A stretch of 56,679 nt of DNA from Parvibaculum sp049651025 (GTDB taxonomy: Bacteria; Pseudomonadota; Alphaproteobacteria; Parvibaculales; Parvibaculaceae). This document shows, piece after piece, positions 1 through 8,587 of the stretch. The stretch spans positions 1 through 56,679 of the forward strand of contig NZ_JBASBH010000058.1 in assembly GCF_049651025.1 (NCBI RefSeq), given 5' to 3'. The stretch's first letter is position 1. Every line of letters starts with the position of its first letter. A program made the translations under genes and the position numbers. Below the pieces are notes generated by a model. That model was given only the letters and a program-made list of their open reading frames with translations. It made no database searches and was not told where the DNA came from.

Positions 1-4
1 ATGG

Positions 5-27
5 GTCCCGGGAACAAGTCCCGGGAC
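5..27. repeat. Short GC-rich inverted repeat at window edge
   Basis: Two perfect 9-bp arms (GTCCCGGGA and TCCCGGGAC) flank a 5-base loop. The core resembles the arms of the larger inverted repeat at 43166-43250, so this may be a partial copy of the same dispersed palindromic element. There is no T-run on either side, so a simple terminator is less likely. Confidence 0.5.
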
Positions 28-47
28 GACGCGGAGTGTGGGGAGAC

Positions 48-398
48 CTAAAACTTCTCCTCGCCCCGCTTCCTCACCGCATCGGGGAAGTCGCGGTAGA
101 GCGCGAAGGTGACGTTTTGGACCAGCGCGTTGACGCCGCGATGTTCGCCCTCGATCTCGCCCGCGCGCGTTGCGACGAAGGAAAAGGCCTCGTCGAGTTG
201 CGCCATGTCGCGCACTTCGATCATGAAATGGAAATCGGCCAGATGGGACGGCCCGAGCCCCAGCTTGCGCCGCGTCAGGCGAAAGCTCTCGACCTTCCCC
301 TCGCGCTTCAGATGGCCCATGTAGCGCGCAAAGGCATCCGCAAATTGCGTGTCCGAGACGCCGGGCTTCAGGTCGCACCAGCCGTGATAAATATCCAT
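48..398 (-). CDS. Small conserved protein, DUF6614-like
   Basis: A 116-residue soluble protein with no signal peptide or membrane segment. Its length and pattern (MDIYHGWCDLKPG start, alternating hydrophobic stretches) fit a small dimeric alpha/beta barrel, and I associate it with the uncharacterised DUF6614 family from memory. It is the last gene after the pnt genes on the minus strand, but a terminator-like hairpin at 420-449 separates it from pntB. It has its own strong ribosome binding site (GAGGGGGAG) just before the ATG. The molecular role is unknown. Confidence 0.7.
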   Translation of the reverse strand: MDIYHGWCDLKPGVSDTQFADAFARYMGHLKREGKVESFRLTRRKLGLGPSHLADFHFMIEVRDMAQLDEAFSFVATRAGEIEGEHRGVNALVQNVTFALYRDFPDAVRKRGEEKF

Positions 399-419
399 TT
401 GCTCCCCCTCAAACGAAAA

Positions 420-449
420 CGGGCGGCACCCCTTTCGAAGCGCCGCCCG
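420..449 (-). terminator. Terminator-like hairpin after pntB
   Basis: Eight-base arms CGGGCGGC and GCCGCCCG with a 14-base loop lie just after the pntB stop on the minus strand. On that strand the hairpin is followed by TTTTCGTTT, as in an intrinsic terminator. It probably ends the pnt operon before the small gene at 48-398. Confidence 0.65.
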
Positions 450-470
450 CGATACCAGAGCCGTGAAAGC

Positions 471-1877
471 TCAGAGCGCCTTGATGATCTGCTCGACCAT
501 CTTCTTCGCATCGCCAAACAGCATCATCGTGTTGTCGCGGAAGAACAGTTCGTTTTCGACACCCGCATAACCCGAACCCATGCCGCGCTTGATGAAGAGC
601 ACGGTGCGCGCCTTCTCGACGTCGAGAATGGGCATGCCGTAAATCGGGCTCGACGTATCCGTCTTCGCCGACGGGTTCGTCACGTCGTTCGCGCCGATGA
701 CGAAGGCAACGTCGGCCTGCGCGAACTGGTTGTTGATGTCTTCAAGCTCGAAAACTTCGTCGTAAGGGACGTTGGCTTCGGCGAGCAGCACGTTCATGTG
801 ACCAGGCATACGACCGGCGACCGGATGGATGGCGTAGGAAATCTTGACGCCTTCCTTCTTCAGATGGTCGGTCATTTCCTTCAGCGCGTGCTGGGCCTGC
901 GCCACCGCCATGCCGTAACCCGGAACGATGATGACCGAACCCGCATTCTTCATGATGAAGGCAGCGTCGTCCGCCGAACCCTGCTTCACAGGGCGCGTCT
1001 CGACCTTGCCGCCTGCCGCGGCGCTCGTATCCGCACCGAAGCCGCCAAGAATGACGCTGATGAAAGAGCGGTTCATGCCCTTGCACATGATGTAGCTAAG
1101 GATCGCGCCCGACGAACCGACGAGAGCGCCGGTGATGATGAGCGCGAGGTTGCCAAGCGTGAAGCCGATGCCGGCGGCGGCCCAACCCGAATAGGAGTTC
1201 AGCATCGAGACGACGACGGGCATGTCCGCGCCGCCGATCGGGATGATGATCAGGAAGCCGAAGATGAAGGCAACGAGCGTGATCGCAAGGAACAGCTCGA
1301 CCGACTGGTTCGCCGGATCGAGGCAGAGGAACACGACACCGCCGACAATGGCGAGCGCCATGGCCGCATTGATGAAGTGACGCCCCGGCAGCATGATCGG
1401 CGCGCCGGACATGTTCCCGTTGAGTTTCGCAAAGGCGATGATCGAGCCCGAGAAGGTGATCGCGCCGATGGCGACGCCAAGCGACATCTCGATGAGATTG
1501 CCGGGATGGATCGCGCCAAGCTCGCCGATGCCGTAAGCGGCGGGCGAGAAGAAGGCCGCCCAGGCGACGAGCACCGCAGCAAGACCGACCAGCGAATGGA
1601 AGAAGGCGACGAGCTGCGGCATGGCCGTCATGGCAATGCGACGCGCGACGACGGCGCCGATGCCGCCGCCGATGATGACGCCGACAAGGACCAGCGCCCA
1701 TGTCGTCTGGTTCTGCGTCTGCAGAACGGTAAGCGTCGTCACGATGGCAATACCCATGCCGATCATGCCGAAGCGGTTACCGCCGCGCGAGCTTTCAGGT
1801 GAGGACAGGCCGCGAAGCGCCATGATGAACAGGACGCCGGAGACCAGGTAAAGAAGTGCCGCGATATTGGCTGACAT
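471..1877 (-). CDS. pntB: NAD(P)+ transhydrogenase subunit beta
   Basis: A 468-residue inner-membrane protein. The first ~270 residues are a chain of hydrophobic helices (proton channel, domain II) and the C-terminal ~180 residues are the soluble NADP(H)-binding domain III, which contains a VIVPGYGMAVAQAQ stretch typical of PntB. With PntAa and PntAb it couples hydride transfer from NADH to NADP+ to proton entry. The ATG at 1877 was chosen over an upstream in-frame start because homologues begin MSANIAALLYL and GAGGGG sits before it. It follows pntAb by 13 bases and is followed by a terminator-like hairpin. Confidence 0.96.
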   Translation of the reverse strand: MSANIAALLYLVSGVLFIMALRGLSSPESSRGGNRFGMIGMGIAIVTTLTVLQTQNQTTWALVLVGVIIGGGIGAVVARRIAMTAMPQLVAFFHSLVGLAAVLVAWAAFFSPAAYGIGELGAIHPGNLIEMSLGVAIGAITFSGSIIAFAKLNGNMSGAPIMLPGRHFINAAMALAIVGGVVFLCLDPANQSVELFLAITLVAFIFGFLIIIPIGGADMPVVVSMLNSYSGWAAAGIGFTLGNLALIITGALVGSSGAILSYIMCKGMNRSFISVILGGFGADTSAAAGGKVETRPVKQGSADDAAFIMKNAGSVIIVPGYGMAVAQAQHALKEMTDHLKKEGVKISYAIHPVAGRMPGHMNVLLAEANVPYDEVFELEDINNQFAQADVAFVIGANDVTNPSAKTDTSSPIYGMPILDVEKARTVLFIKRGMGSGYAGVENELFFRDNTMMLFGDAKKMVEQIIKAL

Positions 1878-1890
1878 GTCTGGGCGCCCC

Positions 1891-2205
1891 TCAGCGATCT
1901 TTTTTCTTGTACATGCCAAGCATGCGTTGAGTAACCAGGAAGCCGCCGAAGATGTTGACCGAGGCAAGGATCACGGCGGCAAAGCCGAGGCCCTTGGACA
2001 TCCAGCCCGCATCGCCCGCAACCGTCAGATCGACGCCGACGGCGATCAGCGCGCCGACGATGATGACCGACGAAATGGCGTTCGTGACCGACATGAGCGG
2101 CGTGTGCAGCGCAGGCGTCACGCTCCACACAACGTAGTAGCCGACGAAAATCGCGAGCACGAAGATCGCAAGCCGGAAAACCAGAGGATCGATTACCGTT
2201 TCCAT
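1891..2205 (-). CDS. pntAb: NAD(P)+ transhydrogenase subunit alpha, membrane part
   Basis: A 104-residue protein with about four transmembrane helices, equivalent to the membrane C-terminus of fused bacterial PntA. The alpha subunit is split into PntAa and PntAb, as is usual in alphaproteobacteria such as Rhodospirillum. The start codon overlaps the stop of pntAa by one base (TGATG), so the two are likely translationally coupled. A longer in-frame reading upstream would run through pntAa and was rejected. The C-terminus is basic (YKKKDR), as expected at a membrane face. Confidence 0.95.
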   Translation of the reverse strand: METVIDPLVFRLAIFVLAIFVGYYVVWSVTPALHTPLMSVTNAISSVIIVGALIAVGVDLTVAGDAGWMSKGLGFAAVILASVNIFGGFLVTQRMLGMYKKKDR

Positions 2206-3338
2206 CAGTTTGCTCCTTCGCGGAATTGCGGATGAACCACCTGCCCGTCGCGCGTCAGCGCCGTGCCGGTGATGATCTCGTCTTCCCAATTGATGTTGAG
2301 CGACTTCGTGTCCTTGTCGATCAAGGGCGTGATGAAGTTCAGCAGGTTCTTGGAATAGAGAGCCGAAGAGTCGACTGAAAGCTGCGCGGCGACATTGAGA
2401 TCGCCAATGATCGTGACGCCATGCTTGACGACCGTCTTGCCGGGTTCCGTCAGCGGGCAATTGCCGCCGCGTTCCGCCGCCAGATCGACGATGATCGAAC
2501 CGGGCTTCATCGTCTTGACCATGTCCTCGCTGACGAGAACGGGGGCCGGACGACCGGGGATCAACGCCGTGGTGATGACGATGTCCTGCTTCTTGATGTG
2601 TTCGGCAACGAGAGCGGCCTGGGCGCGCTTGTACTCGTCGCTCATTTCCTTGGCATAGCCGCCGGCCGCATCGCCCGATTCCTCGGATTCGACCATGACG
2701 AAAGTGCCGCCAAGGCTCTCGACCTGCTCTTTCGTGGTCGCGCGAACGTCCGTCGCCGACACGATGCAGCCGAGACGCTTTGCGGTCGCAATGGCCTGAA
2801 GGCCCGCGACGCCGACGCCCATGATGAAGGCGCGCGCTGGCGCGATGGTGCCCGCCGCCGTCATCATCATCGGCGTTGCGCGCGTGAACGCGGCCGCCGC
2901 ATTGATGACAGCCTTGTAGCCCGCAAGGTTCGACTGCGACGACAACACGTCCATCGACTGCGCGCGCGTGATGCGCGGCATGAATTCCATGGCGAAGGCG
3001 TTGATGCCTGCATCGGCATATTTCTTGATGCGCGCCTTGTCGTCATAGGGATTGAGTATGGCGGCAAGCATCGCGCCGCGCTTCATCAGGCCGATTTCCT
3101 CGTCGCTGGGCGCGCGCACCTTGAAGACGAGATCCGCATCTTTCAGCGCCTCGGCTTCAGTGGCGGCGATTTTCGCGCCCGCTTCCTGATAAAGGGCATC
3201 GGAGACGCTCGCTTGAGCGCCCGCCCCTGCTTCGACGGTGACGTCGAGGCCAAGGGCGACAAGCTTTTTCACCGTCTCCGGCGAGGCTGCGACGCGCGTT
3301 TCGCCGTCCTGCCGTTCTCTGGGGATCGCAAGTTTCAT
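2205..3338 (-). CDS. pntAa: NAD(P)+ transhydrogenase subunit alpha, NAD(H)-binding part
   Basis: A 377-residue soluble domain I protein related to alanine dehydrogenase. It begins MKLAIPRERQDGETRVAASP, and a Rossmann fold follows with GVGVAGLQAIATAKRLG near residue 170. It binds NAD(H) and feeds hydride to domain III of PntB. The ATG at 3338 was preferred to alternatives slightly upstream because homologues start here and AGG lies 7 bases before it. It is first in the pntAa-pntAb-pntB set; a GC-rich hairpin sits in its leader at 3366-3382. Confidence 0.95.
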   Translation of the reverse strand: MKLAIPRERQDGETRVAASPETVKKLVALGLDVTVEAGAGAQASVSDALYQEAGAKIAATEAEALKDADLVFKVRAPSDEEIGLMKRGAMLAAILNPYDDKARIKKYADAGINAFAMEFMPRITRAQSMDVLSSQSNLAGYKAVINAAAAFTRATPMMMTAAGTIAPARAFIMGVGVAGLQAIATAKRLGCIVSATDVRATTKEQVESLGGTFVMVESEESGDAAGGYAKEMSDEYKRAQAALVAEHIKKQDIVITTALIPGRPAPVLVSEDMVKTMKPGSIIVDLAAERGGNCPLTEPGKTVVKHGVTIIGDLNVAAQLSVDSSALYSKNLLNFITPLIDKDTKSLNINWEDEIITGTALTRDGQVVHPQFREGAN

Positions 3339-3365
3339 GAACATGCCTGTGTGTAGCAAAGAGCG

Positions 3366-3382
3366 GCCGCCGGATCGGCGGC
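3366..3382. repeat. GC-rich hairpin in the pntAa leader
   Basis: Perfect 7-bp arms GCCGCCG and CGGCGGC around a 3-base loop, about 28 bases before the pntAa start. There is no clear T-run on the minus strand. It could be the end of the upstream oxidase-subunit transcript or an attenuating structure in the pnt leader; the sequence does not decide. Confidence 0.4.
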
Positions 3383-3466
3383 CTCTGCTAATTAGAATTA
3401 TTCCAATTAAATGCCTTGGGCATGATAGTCAACCCCAGCCCCGGGCATTATCGGCGGTCGACCGGC

Positions 3467-3616
3467 TTACAGAAGGAAAATGGCCATAAGCACGAAAATG
3501 ACGACAAGCGCGCCAATGCCCCATTTGGCAACGGTGAGGAAACCGGCATAGGTGCCGATATGCTCATCCGCACGCATTGCTGCGCCCCAATCGGGAGTTG
3601 CCTTGTTCTCAGCCAT
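3467..3616 (-). CDS. aa3-type cytochrome c oxidase subunit IV
   Basis: A 49-residue protein reading MAENKATPDWGAAMRADEHI and then one transmembrane helix near residues 27-49. This is the short bacterial subunit IV of aa3 oxidases (COX4_pro_2 family): a charged N-terminus containing a DW...H pattern and a single C-terminal anchor. The oxidase core genes are not in the window. A position next to pntAa is common in alphaproteobacterial genomes (recalled). The gene lies between the alpha/beta hydrolase at 3750 and pntAa, all on the minus strand. Confidence 0.88.
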   Translation of the reverse strand: MAENKATPDWGAAMRADEHIGTYAGFLTVAKWGIGALVVIFVLMAIFLL

Positions 3617-3749
3617 GTATCCGCCCTCTTATCGTGATGTCTGCCTTTTTGAGCAGCGCGGACTATAGCAAAGCGAGGGCCTACGGCAAGCGTGCGAGGC
3701 ACATGCCTGTCCATGCTTATGCAGGGCTCTCGCCCGAATTTGCACAGCA

Positions 3750-4721
3750 TCAAATCTCGAAGGGCGAGCTCTTTGGAAAGTCGGTGCGCCGCGTCGGCTT
3801 TGAGTGGTCCCAATCGGCCAGCAGCGCCCGCAATGCGGACACAAAAGCCAGCGGCTGATCGAGCATGATGTGGTGGCGCGCCTGCGGAATTTCGATAAGG
3901 GGCGCGGAGCGGCCGAGAAGCCCGGACATGTAATCGCCGATCTCCGGCGGCAGCAGCACGGAGAATTCGCCGCGCATGATGGCGATGCGGCAGCGCGTGG
4001 CGGCCAGACGCGCACTCATGTCGCCAATATCGAATCGCTGCCAGATCGCCGGATCGAACTTCCAGGTCCAGCCGCCATCAACCTCTTTCAGGGAATGGCG
4101 CGCGATGTAATCGAGGATGTAGCGATTCTCGCAAGGCTGCGGCGGCGCAAGGCGAAAGCGGCCCATCGCCTCGTCAATCGTCGGATAGACGCGGTGAGGA
4201 CGAAACTCGCGACTGGGCGGGCCACCGGGACGCTCGGGCGGATTGACCGGGCTGTCGACGATGACCGTGCCCGCAAGCCGTTCGCCATAAAGCGCGCCGG
4301 TGAGGATGGTGATGAAACCGCCAAATGAATGCCCGACAATGATCGGCGGCTCTTCATTCTTGAAGAAGCCCGCATCTTCGCAAACCGCGATCTGTTCCTC
4401 GGCGAAAACCTCGAGCGAATATGTCTCGCGCCAGCCGCTATCGCCCATGCCCGACACGTCGATGGCGGCGACGGAATATTCACGCGCGAGAAACGGCGCG
4501 ATGAACGACCACCAGCGCGCATGCGCGCCATTGCCGTGAACAAGAAGAAGACCGGGCTTGGAGCGATCGCCCCAGCGCAGATAGTGAACTTGCGTGCCTT
4601 CAACCGTGATGGTGCTGCTTTCGGGCTCAATGGCGATGGCGCGCTGAAACCAGCCGGGCGCGTCAATGACCAGTGGTCCCTGCTCGTCACCCGGCGCGAT
4701 TGCAGGCAGTAGATCGCTCAT
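3750..4721 (-). CDS. Alpha/beta hydrolase
   Basis: A 323-residue alpha/beta hydrolase. VHGNGAH near residues 61-67 forms the oxyanion region, GHSFGG with Ser132 is the nucleophile elbow, and a late RHHIMLDQP segment supplies the catalytic His. The substrate is unknown. It is clearly paralogous to the hydrolase at 36462, with which it shares the VHGNGAH, GMGDS.W, GHSFGGF and HHIMLDQP blocks. Its start overlaps the stop of the thioesterase gene by four bases (ATGA). That coupling suggests the two act on related ester or thioester substrates, which is inference. Confidence 0.88.
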   Translation of the reverse strand: MSDLLPAIAPGDEQGPLVIDAPGWFQRAIAIEPESSTITVEGTQVHYLRWGDRSKPGLLLVHGNGAHARWWSFIAPFLAREYSVAAIDVSGMGDSGWRETYSLEVFAEEQIAVCEDAGFFKNEEPPIIVGHSFGGFITILTGALYGERLAGTVIVDSPVNPPERPGGPPSREFRPHRVYPTIDEAMGRFRLAPPQPCENRYILDYIARHSLKEVDGGWTWKFDPAIWQRFDIGDMSARLAATRCRIAIMRGEFSVLLPPEIGDYMSGLLGRSAPLIEIPQARHHIMLDQPLAFVSALRALLADWDHSKPTRRTDFPKSSPFEI

Positions 4722-5176
4722 GCGCTCGCCTGTTTTTTTACGGGCCGATCACCCAGCGCCTTGAAGACGCCGGTGCCCGTCATGATGACGCGGTCCGCAC
4801 ACCAGATGCGGCCTTGCACGGTGAAGAAATCATCCTCGGTGCCGACGATCACGGCATTGCCCTCAACCCAGTCGCCAACTTTCGCCGCCGAAAGAAAATC
4901 GGTGAGAAGGCGCACCGTCACCCAATAGCGATGCGCCTTCATCGTGACGGCATGACCGAATGCCATATCGGCAAAAGCCATCAACATGCCGCCATGGCAA
5001 TTGCCCATGCCGTTGGTGTGATGCTCCTGCACGAGAAAGGCGCGCGCATACTCGCCATCGGTTCCGATCTTTTCATAAAGCGGCCCGATCTGGCGCCCGA
5101 AGCCGTGAAACCAGTTCATCGGCTGATAGCCAGCCGGAAGTGAAATGGAGCTTTCTTCGAGGAGATCGTCGGTCAT
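4718..5176 (-). CDS. PaaI-type hotdog thioesterase
   Basis: A 152-residue single hotdog domain. The segment HTNGMGNCHGGMLMAFADMAFG (residues ~53-74) matches the HGG...AD helix region of PaaI/YbgC-like acyl-CoA thioesterases, in which the Asn/His/Gly and Asp residues form the active site. It probably hydrolyses an acyl- or aryl-CoA; the substrate is not predictable. It sits between the ABC1-family gene and the alpha/beta hydrolase in one minus-strand operon. Confidence 0.85.
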   Translation of the reverse strand: MTDDLLEESSISLPAGYQPMNWFHGFGRQIGPLYEKIGTDGEYARAFLVQEHHTNGMGNCHGGMLMAFADMAFGHAVTMKAHRYWVTVRLLTDFLSAAKVGDWVEGNAVIVGTEDDFFTVQGRIWCADRVIMTGTGVFKALGDRPVKKQASA

Positions 5177-5201
5177 GGAAAAGTCTCGATTTGAATAAGG
5201 G

Positions 5202-6593
5202 TCACACGGGCTTCGGCACGCCCGCCTTCTTTAGCGCGCGCGCCTGACGCTTATCAAGTTTGCCCACATCAAAGCCTTCGATGGTTTCGTTGAAGAGCTT
5301 GTAGAAATTCAACTCTGCACCGAGGTGCAGAAAGACGCCGCCAAGACCGATGGCCGCGCGATCCATGAAAACAAACTCGCGCGGCGGCGTCACCGGCCCG
5401 AGCTTGCGCAAGGCCTGATGAACCTGAAAGGCTTCCTTGCGGCCATATTCTGCCGGGCTGACGCCATCGGCAATCGAGCGCACGCGATTGTCGAGAAGCG
5501 GGCCATAGATGAAACCGGCCCAGACATTCAGAACGTCGATGAGTTCGTTGCTGAGCTTTGTGAAGCCCCAGCGCTTATAGGCCGCCGCCGCGCGGTCGCG
5601 ATCGTCCGTTTCAAGCGCGCGATAAAGCTCCACCACGCCTTCGACGAAGGCGGCAGGGAAAATGCGGATGCAGCCATAGTCGAGAAGATTGATGCCAAGC
5701 GTTTCGCGCACCGTGTAATTGCCGAGATGCGGATCGCCGTGAATGACGCCGTAATGGCTGAAGGGAAGCCACCATGCCATGAACATGGCTTCCGCAATGG
5801 CGTTGCGCTCTGCAAGCGAGCGATCGCGGAAGGAAAGCAGCGGCTGACCTTCAAGCCAGGTCATGGTGAGGAGCCGCTTGGTGGAAAGATCGTCCACCGC
5901 GACCGGCACGGCGATGCGCGGCTCCTTCGCGAAGATATCGGCGTAAAGCCGCATATGCGCGGCCTCGCGCTCATAGTCGAGCTCTTCGACGAGACGGGCG
6001 CGGATCTCGGCATAGATCTCGCGCGTGTCGATTGTCGTGTCGATACGGCGATGGATCGAGAAGATGATGCCGAGCTGATTGAGGTCTGCATCGACCGCCG
6101 ATTGCATGTCGGGATATTGAAGCTTTGCGGCAAGTGCAGTGCCATCAAGCGCGGTGGCGCGATGCACCTGACCGAGAGAAGCGGCGGCGGCGGCTTCATG
6201 CTCGAATGATTTGAACCGCGCCTCCCAGCCCGGCCCAAGTTCGGCACGCATGCGCCGCTTGACGAAGGGCCAGCCCATCGCAGGCGCTGCCGACTGAAGC
6301 TCTGAAAGCTCGGCGGCAAATTCCGGCGGGACGACATCGGGAACAGTCGCGAGCATTTGCGCGACCTTCATGATCGGACCTTTGAGCCCGCCAAGCGCGA
6401 CCTTCAATTCGCGCGCCGTCTTGTCGTTATTCGGCGTCAGGCCGAACATGCGCTGGCCCGCAAATTTCGCGGCAAGCCCGCCAACGCCTGCGCCGACCTG
6501 CGCATAGCGTTTCATGCGTCGCCCGAGACGATTGGATTCCTCGTCCTTCAGCGTCGCCCCCTTTAGCGTCACATCGGGCTTCTTGTCGCTCAT
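5202..6593 (-). CDS. ABC1/ADCK (UbiB/Coq8-like) atypical kinase
   Basis: A 463-residue member of the ABC1 (AarF/ADCK/UbiB) atypical kinase family. Visible features are the N-terminal family helix with KVAQ at residues 76-79 in place of the usual KxGQ, the Ala-rich loop followed by SLGQVH, and the catalytic-loop equivalent HGDPHLGN. Relatives support ubiquinone synthesis or lipid homeostasis through ATPase-like activity. The gene overlaps pepF by four bases and precedes the thioesterase. The Gly-to-Ala change in the KxGQ motif is the one oddity. It may not be the canonical UbiB, as it lacks the long hydrophobic C-terminus. Confidence 0.85.
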   Translation of the reverse strand: MSDKKPDVTLKGATLKDEESNRLGRRMKRYAQVGAGVGGLAAKFAGQRMFGLTPNNDKTARELKVALGGLKGPIMKVAQMLATVPDVVPPEFAAELSELQSAAPAMGWPFVKRRMRAELGPGWEARFKSFEHEAAAAASLGQVHRATALDGTALAAKLQYPDMQSAVDADLNQLGIIFSIHRRIDTTIDTREIYAEIRARLVEELDYEREAAHMRLYADIFAKEPRIAVPVAVDDLSTKRLLTMTWLEGQPLLSFRDRSLAERNAIAEAMFMAWWLPFSHYGVIHGDPHLGNYTVRETLGINLLDYGCIRIFPAAFVEGVVELYRALETDDRDRAAAAYKRWGFTKLSNELIDVLNVWAGFIYGPLLDNRVRSIADGVSPAEYGRKEAFQVHQALRKLGPVTPPREFVFMDRAAIGLGGVFLHLGAELNFYKLFNETIEGFDVGKLDKRQARALKKAGVPKPV

Positions 6594-8425
6594 GCCTCCT
6601 GTTCCAATTCGTCGATCAATCCGCGAATGACGGAAAGGCCCTTGTCCCAGAAAGCAGGATCGCTGGCATCGAGGCCAAAGGGAGCGAGCAGCTCCTTGTG
6701 ACGCAATGTTCCGCCTGCGGACAGCATGTCGAGATAGCGCTCGGCAAAGCCTTCAGACGCTTGCGCATAGACGGCATAAAGCGAATTCACCAGACAATCG
6801 CCGAAGGCATAGGCATAGACGTAGAACGGCGCATGAATGAAGTGCGAGATGTAGCACCAATAAGTCTCATAGCCCTCGCCCAGATGAATGGCAGGCCCAA
6901 GGCTTTCGCCCTGCACTTCCATCCATATCTTGCCGATCTGCTCGGCGGTGAGTTCGCCTTCGCGCCGCGCCGTGTGGATGCGCCGCTCGAATGTATAGAA
7001 GGCGATCTGGCGCACGACCGTATTGAGCATGTCTTCGACCTTGCCCGCGATCATGGCTTTGCGGCACTTCGGGTCTTTCGTATCGGCAAGCAGCTTGCGG
7101 AAGGTGAGCATCTCGCCGAAGACGCTGGCGGTTTCGGCAAGCGTCAGCGGCGTGTCGGCCATCAGCGTGCCCTGCCCTGCGGCAAGCACCTGATGGACGC
7201 CATGACCAAGCTCATGGGCAAGCGTCATCACATCGCGCGTCTTGCCCTGATAATTGACGAGCACATAAGGATGCGCGCTCGGCACGGTCGGATGCGCGAA
7301 GGCGCCCGTGGCCTTGCCCGGGCGCAGCGGCGCATCGATCCAGCCATTGTCGAAAAAGCGCTCGGCGATGTCGGCCATTTTCGGCGTAAAGCCGCGATAG
7401 GCGGTGAGCACGGTTTCGCGCGCACTCGCCCATGGAATATGCGCGTCATCCGCTTCCGGCAGCGGCGCGTTGCGATCCCAATATTCGAGCTTGTCGAGGC
7501 CCAGCCATTTGGCTTTCAGCGCGTAATAGCGATGCGACAATTGCGGATAGGATTTGCGCACTGCATCGACAAGCGCTGCGACGACTTCGGGCTCGACGCA
7601 ATTTGCGATGTGACGCGACGAGGCGATGTCGTCGAAGCGACGCCAGCGGTCCTCGATCTCCTTGTCTTTGGCAAGCGTGTTGGTGACAAGAGTGAAGGTG
7701 CCGATATTGGCCTCGAACACTTTCGCAAGAGACTTCGCCGCCGCCTCGCGCTTTGCGGGCTCCTTGTCGGAGAGGTGATGCAGCGCTGCCTCAAGCGCGA
7801 CGGGCGCACCATCAATGTCGAAGGTGAGACGCCCAAGCGTTTCGTCGTAGAGGCGATTCCATGCGCCGCGTCCCGAGACGCTTTTTTCGTGCAGCAGCGT
7901 CTCGATCTCGTCGGAAAGCTGATAGGGGCGCATCATGCGCTGATCGCGAAGCCAGGGCGCGTAGTGAGCGAGCGCGGGCGCCTTGAGCGCTGCGGCCATC
8001 GCCTCATCTTCCAGCCGATTGAGTTCAAGCGTGAAGAAAAGCAGATCGGTCGATATCTGCGTCACACGCTCCTGCATGTCGCCATAGAACTTGGCATTCA
8101 CGGGATTGGTATTGTCGGTCGCGTAAAGCAACCCGGCATAGGACATGACGCGGCCAAGCGTGTCTTCCATCGCTTCGTAAGCGCGGATCGCCTCGGCCAG
8201 CGCCTCGCCACCCTGCGGCGCACCGACAAGCGCGGAGAGCTTGCCGCGATACTGCGCGGCGAAGGTCCTGGCGGCGTCTGCCACCTGCGAAAGATCGCGG
8301 CCGAGTTCCGGCGCTTCAGGGCTCGAATAGAGATCGCTCAAATCCCAGACGGGCAGATCGCTCTCAGCCGATGGGGATGCGGATGGCTCTGCAAGCGAGC
8401 GAAGGGGCTTTGAAAAGTGACGCAT
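6590..8425 (-). CDS. pepF: M3-family oligoendopeptidase F
   Basis: A 611-residue zinc metallopeptidase of family M3B. The HELGH zinc-binding motif lies in the block AHELGHGVHQ, and the third ligand is expected in the downstream ETASVFGE segment. There is no export signal, so it should cleave short peptides in the cytoplasm. The ATG at 8425 was preferred over a GTG six bases upstream because GGAG sits five bases before it. It leads an operon with the ABC1 protein, thioesterase and hydrolase; a strong terminator at 8537-8564 separates it from the lipoprotein gene upstream. Confidence 0.93.
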   Translation of the reverse strand: MRHFSKPLRSLAEPSASPSAESDLPVWDLSDLYSSPEAPELGRDLSQVADAARTFAAQYRGKLSALVGAPQGGEALAEAIRAYEAMEDTLGRVMSYAGLLYATDNTNPVNAKFYGDMQERVTQISTDLLFFTLELNRLEDEAMAAALKAPALAHYAPWLRDQRMMRPYQLSDEIETLLHEKSVSGRGAWNRLYDETLGRLTFDIDGAPVALEAALHHLSDKEPAKREAAAKSLAKVFEANIGTFTLVTNTLAKDKEIEDRWRRFDDIASSRHIANCVEPEVVAALVDAVRKSYPQLSHRYYALKAKWLGLDKLEYWDRNAPLPEADDAHIPWASARETVLTAYRGFTPKMADIAERFFDNGWIDAPLRPGKATGAFAHPTVPSAHPYVLVNYQGKTRDVMTLAHELGHGVHQVLAAGQGTLMADTPLTLAETASVFGEMLTFRKLLADTKDPKCRKAMIAGKVEDMLNTVVRQIAFYTFERRIHTARREGELTAEQIGKIWMEVQGESLGPAIHLGEGYETYWCYISHFIHAPFYVYAYAFGDCLVNSLYAVYAQASEGFAERYLDMLSAGGTLRHKELLAPFGLDASDPAFWDKGLSVIRGLIDELEQEA

Positions 8426-8536
8426 GAACACTCCGGGCTTGGAGGCCGAGGAAAGCCGACCTCAAGCTTATATCGCGCGGCGGGACGCCATGTTCAACAT
8501 GGGCCAAGAAAAGCTTTACGCCGAGCGCCAAAAGAA

Positions 8537-8564
8537 AAGGCCCCGACCTTGCGGTCGGGGCCTT
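8537..8564 (-). terminator. Intrinsic terminator of the OmpA-like gene
   Basis: A perfect 12-bp stem (AAGGCCCCGACC with its complement) closes a TTGC loop. On the minus strand it is followed by TTTTCTTTT. It lies 24 bases after the lipoprotein stop. Confidence 0.92.
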
Positions 8565-8587
8565 CAATCTGTCTATCGAGACGACCC

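Noticed and set aside
36..3356. Long plus-strand open frames opposite the pnt genes (for example 36-1802 and 2421-3356)
   Set aside because: Arg/His/Asp-rich translations typical of the antisense of GC-rich genes; pntAa, pntAb and pntB are clear on the other strand.
6698..8413. 571-codon open frame antisense to pepF
   Set aside because: No domain pattern; pepF with HELGH occupies the opposite strand.
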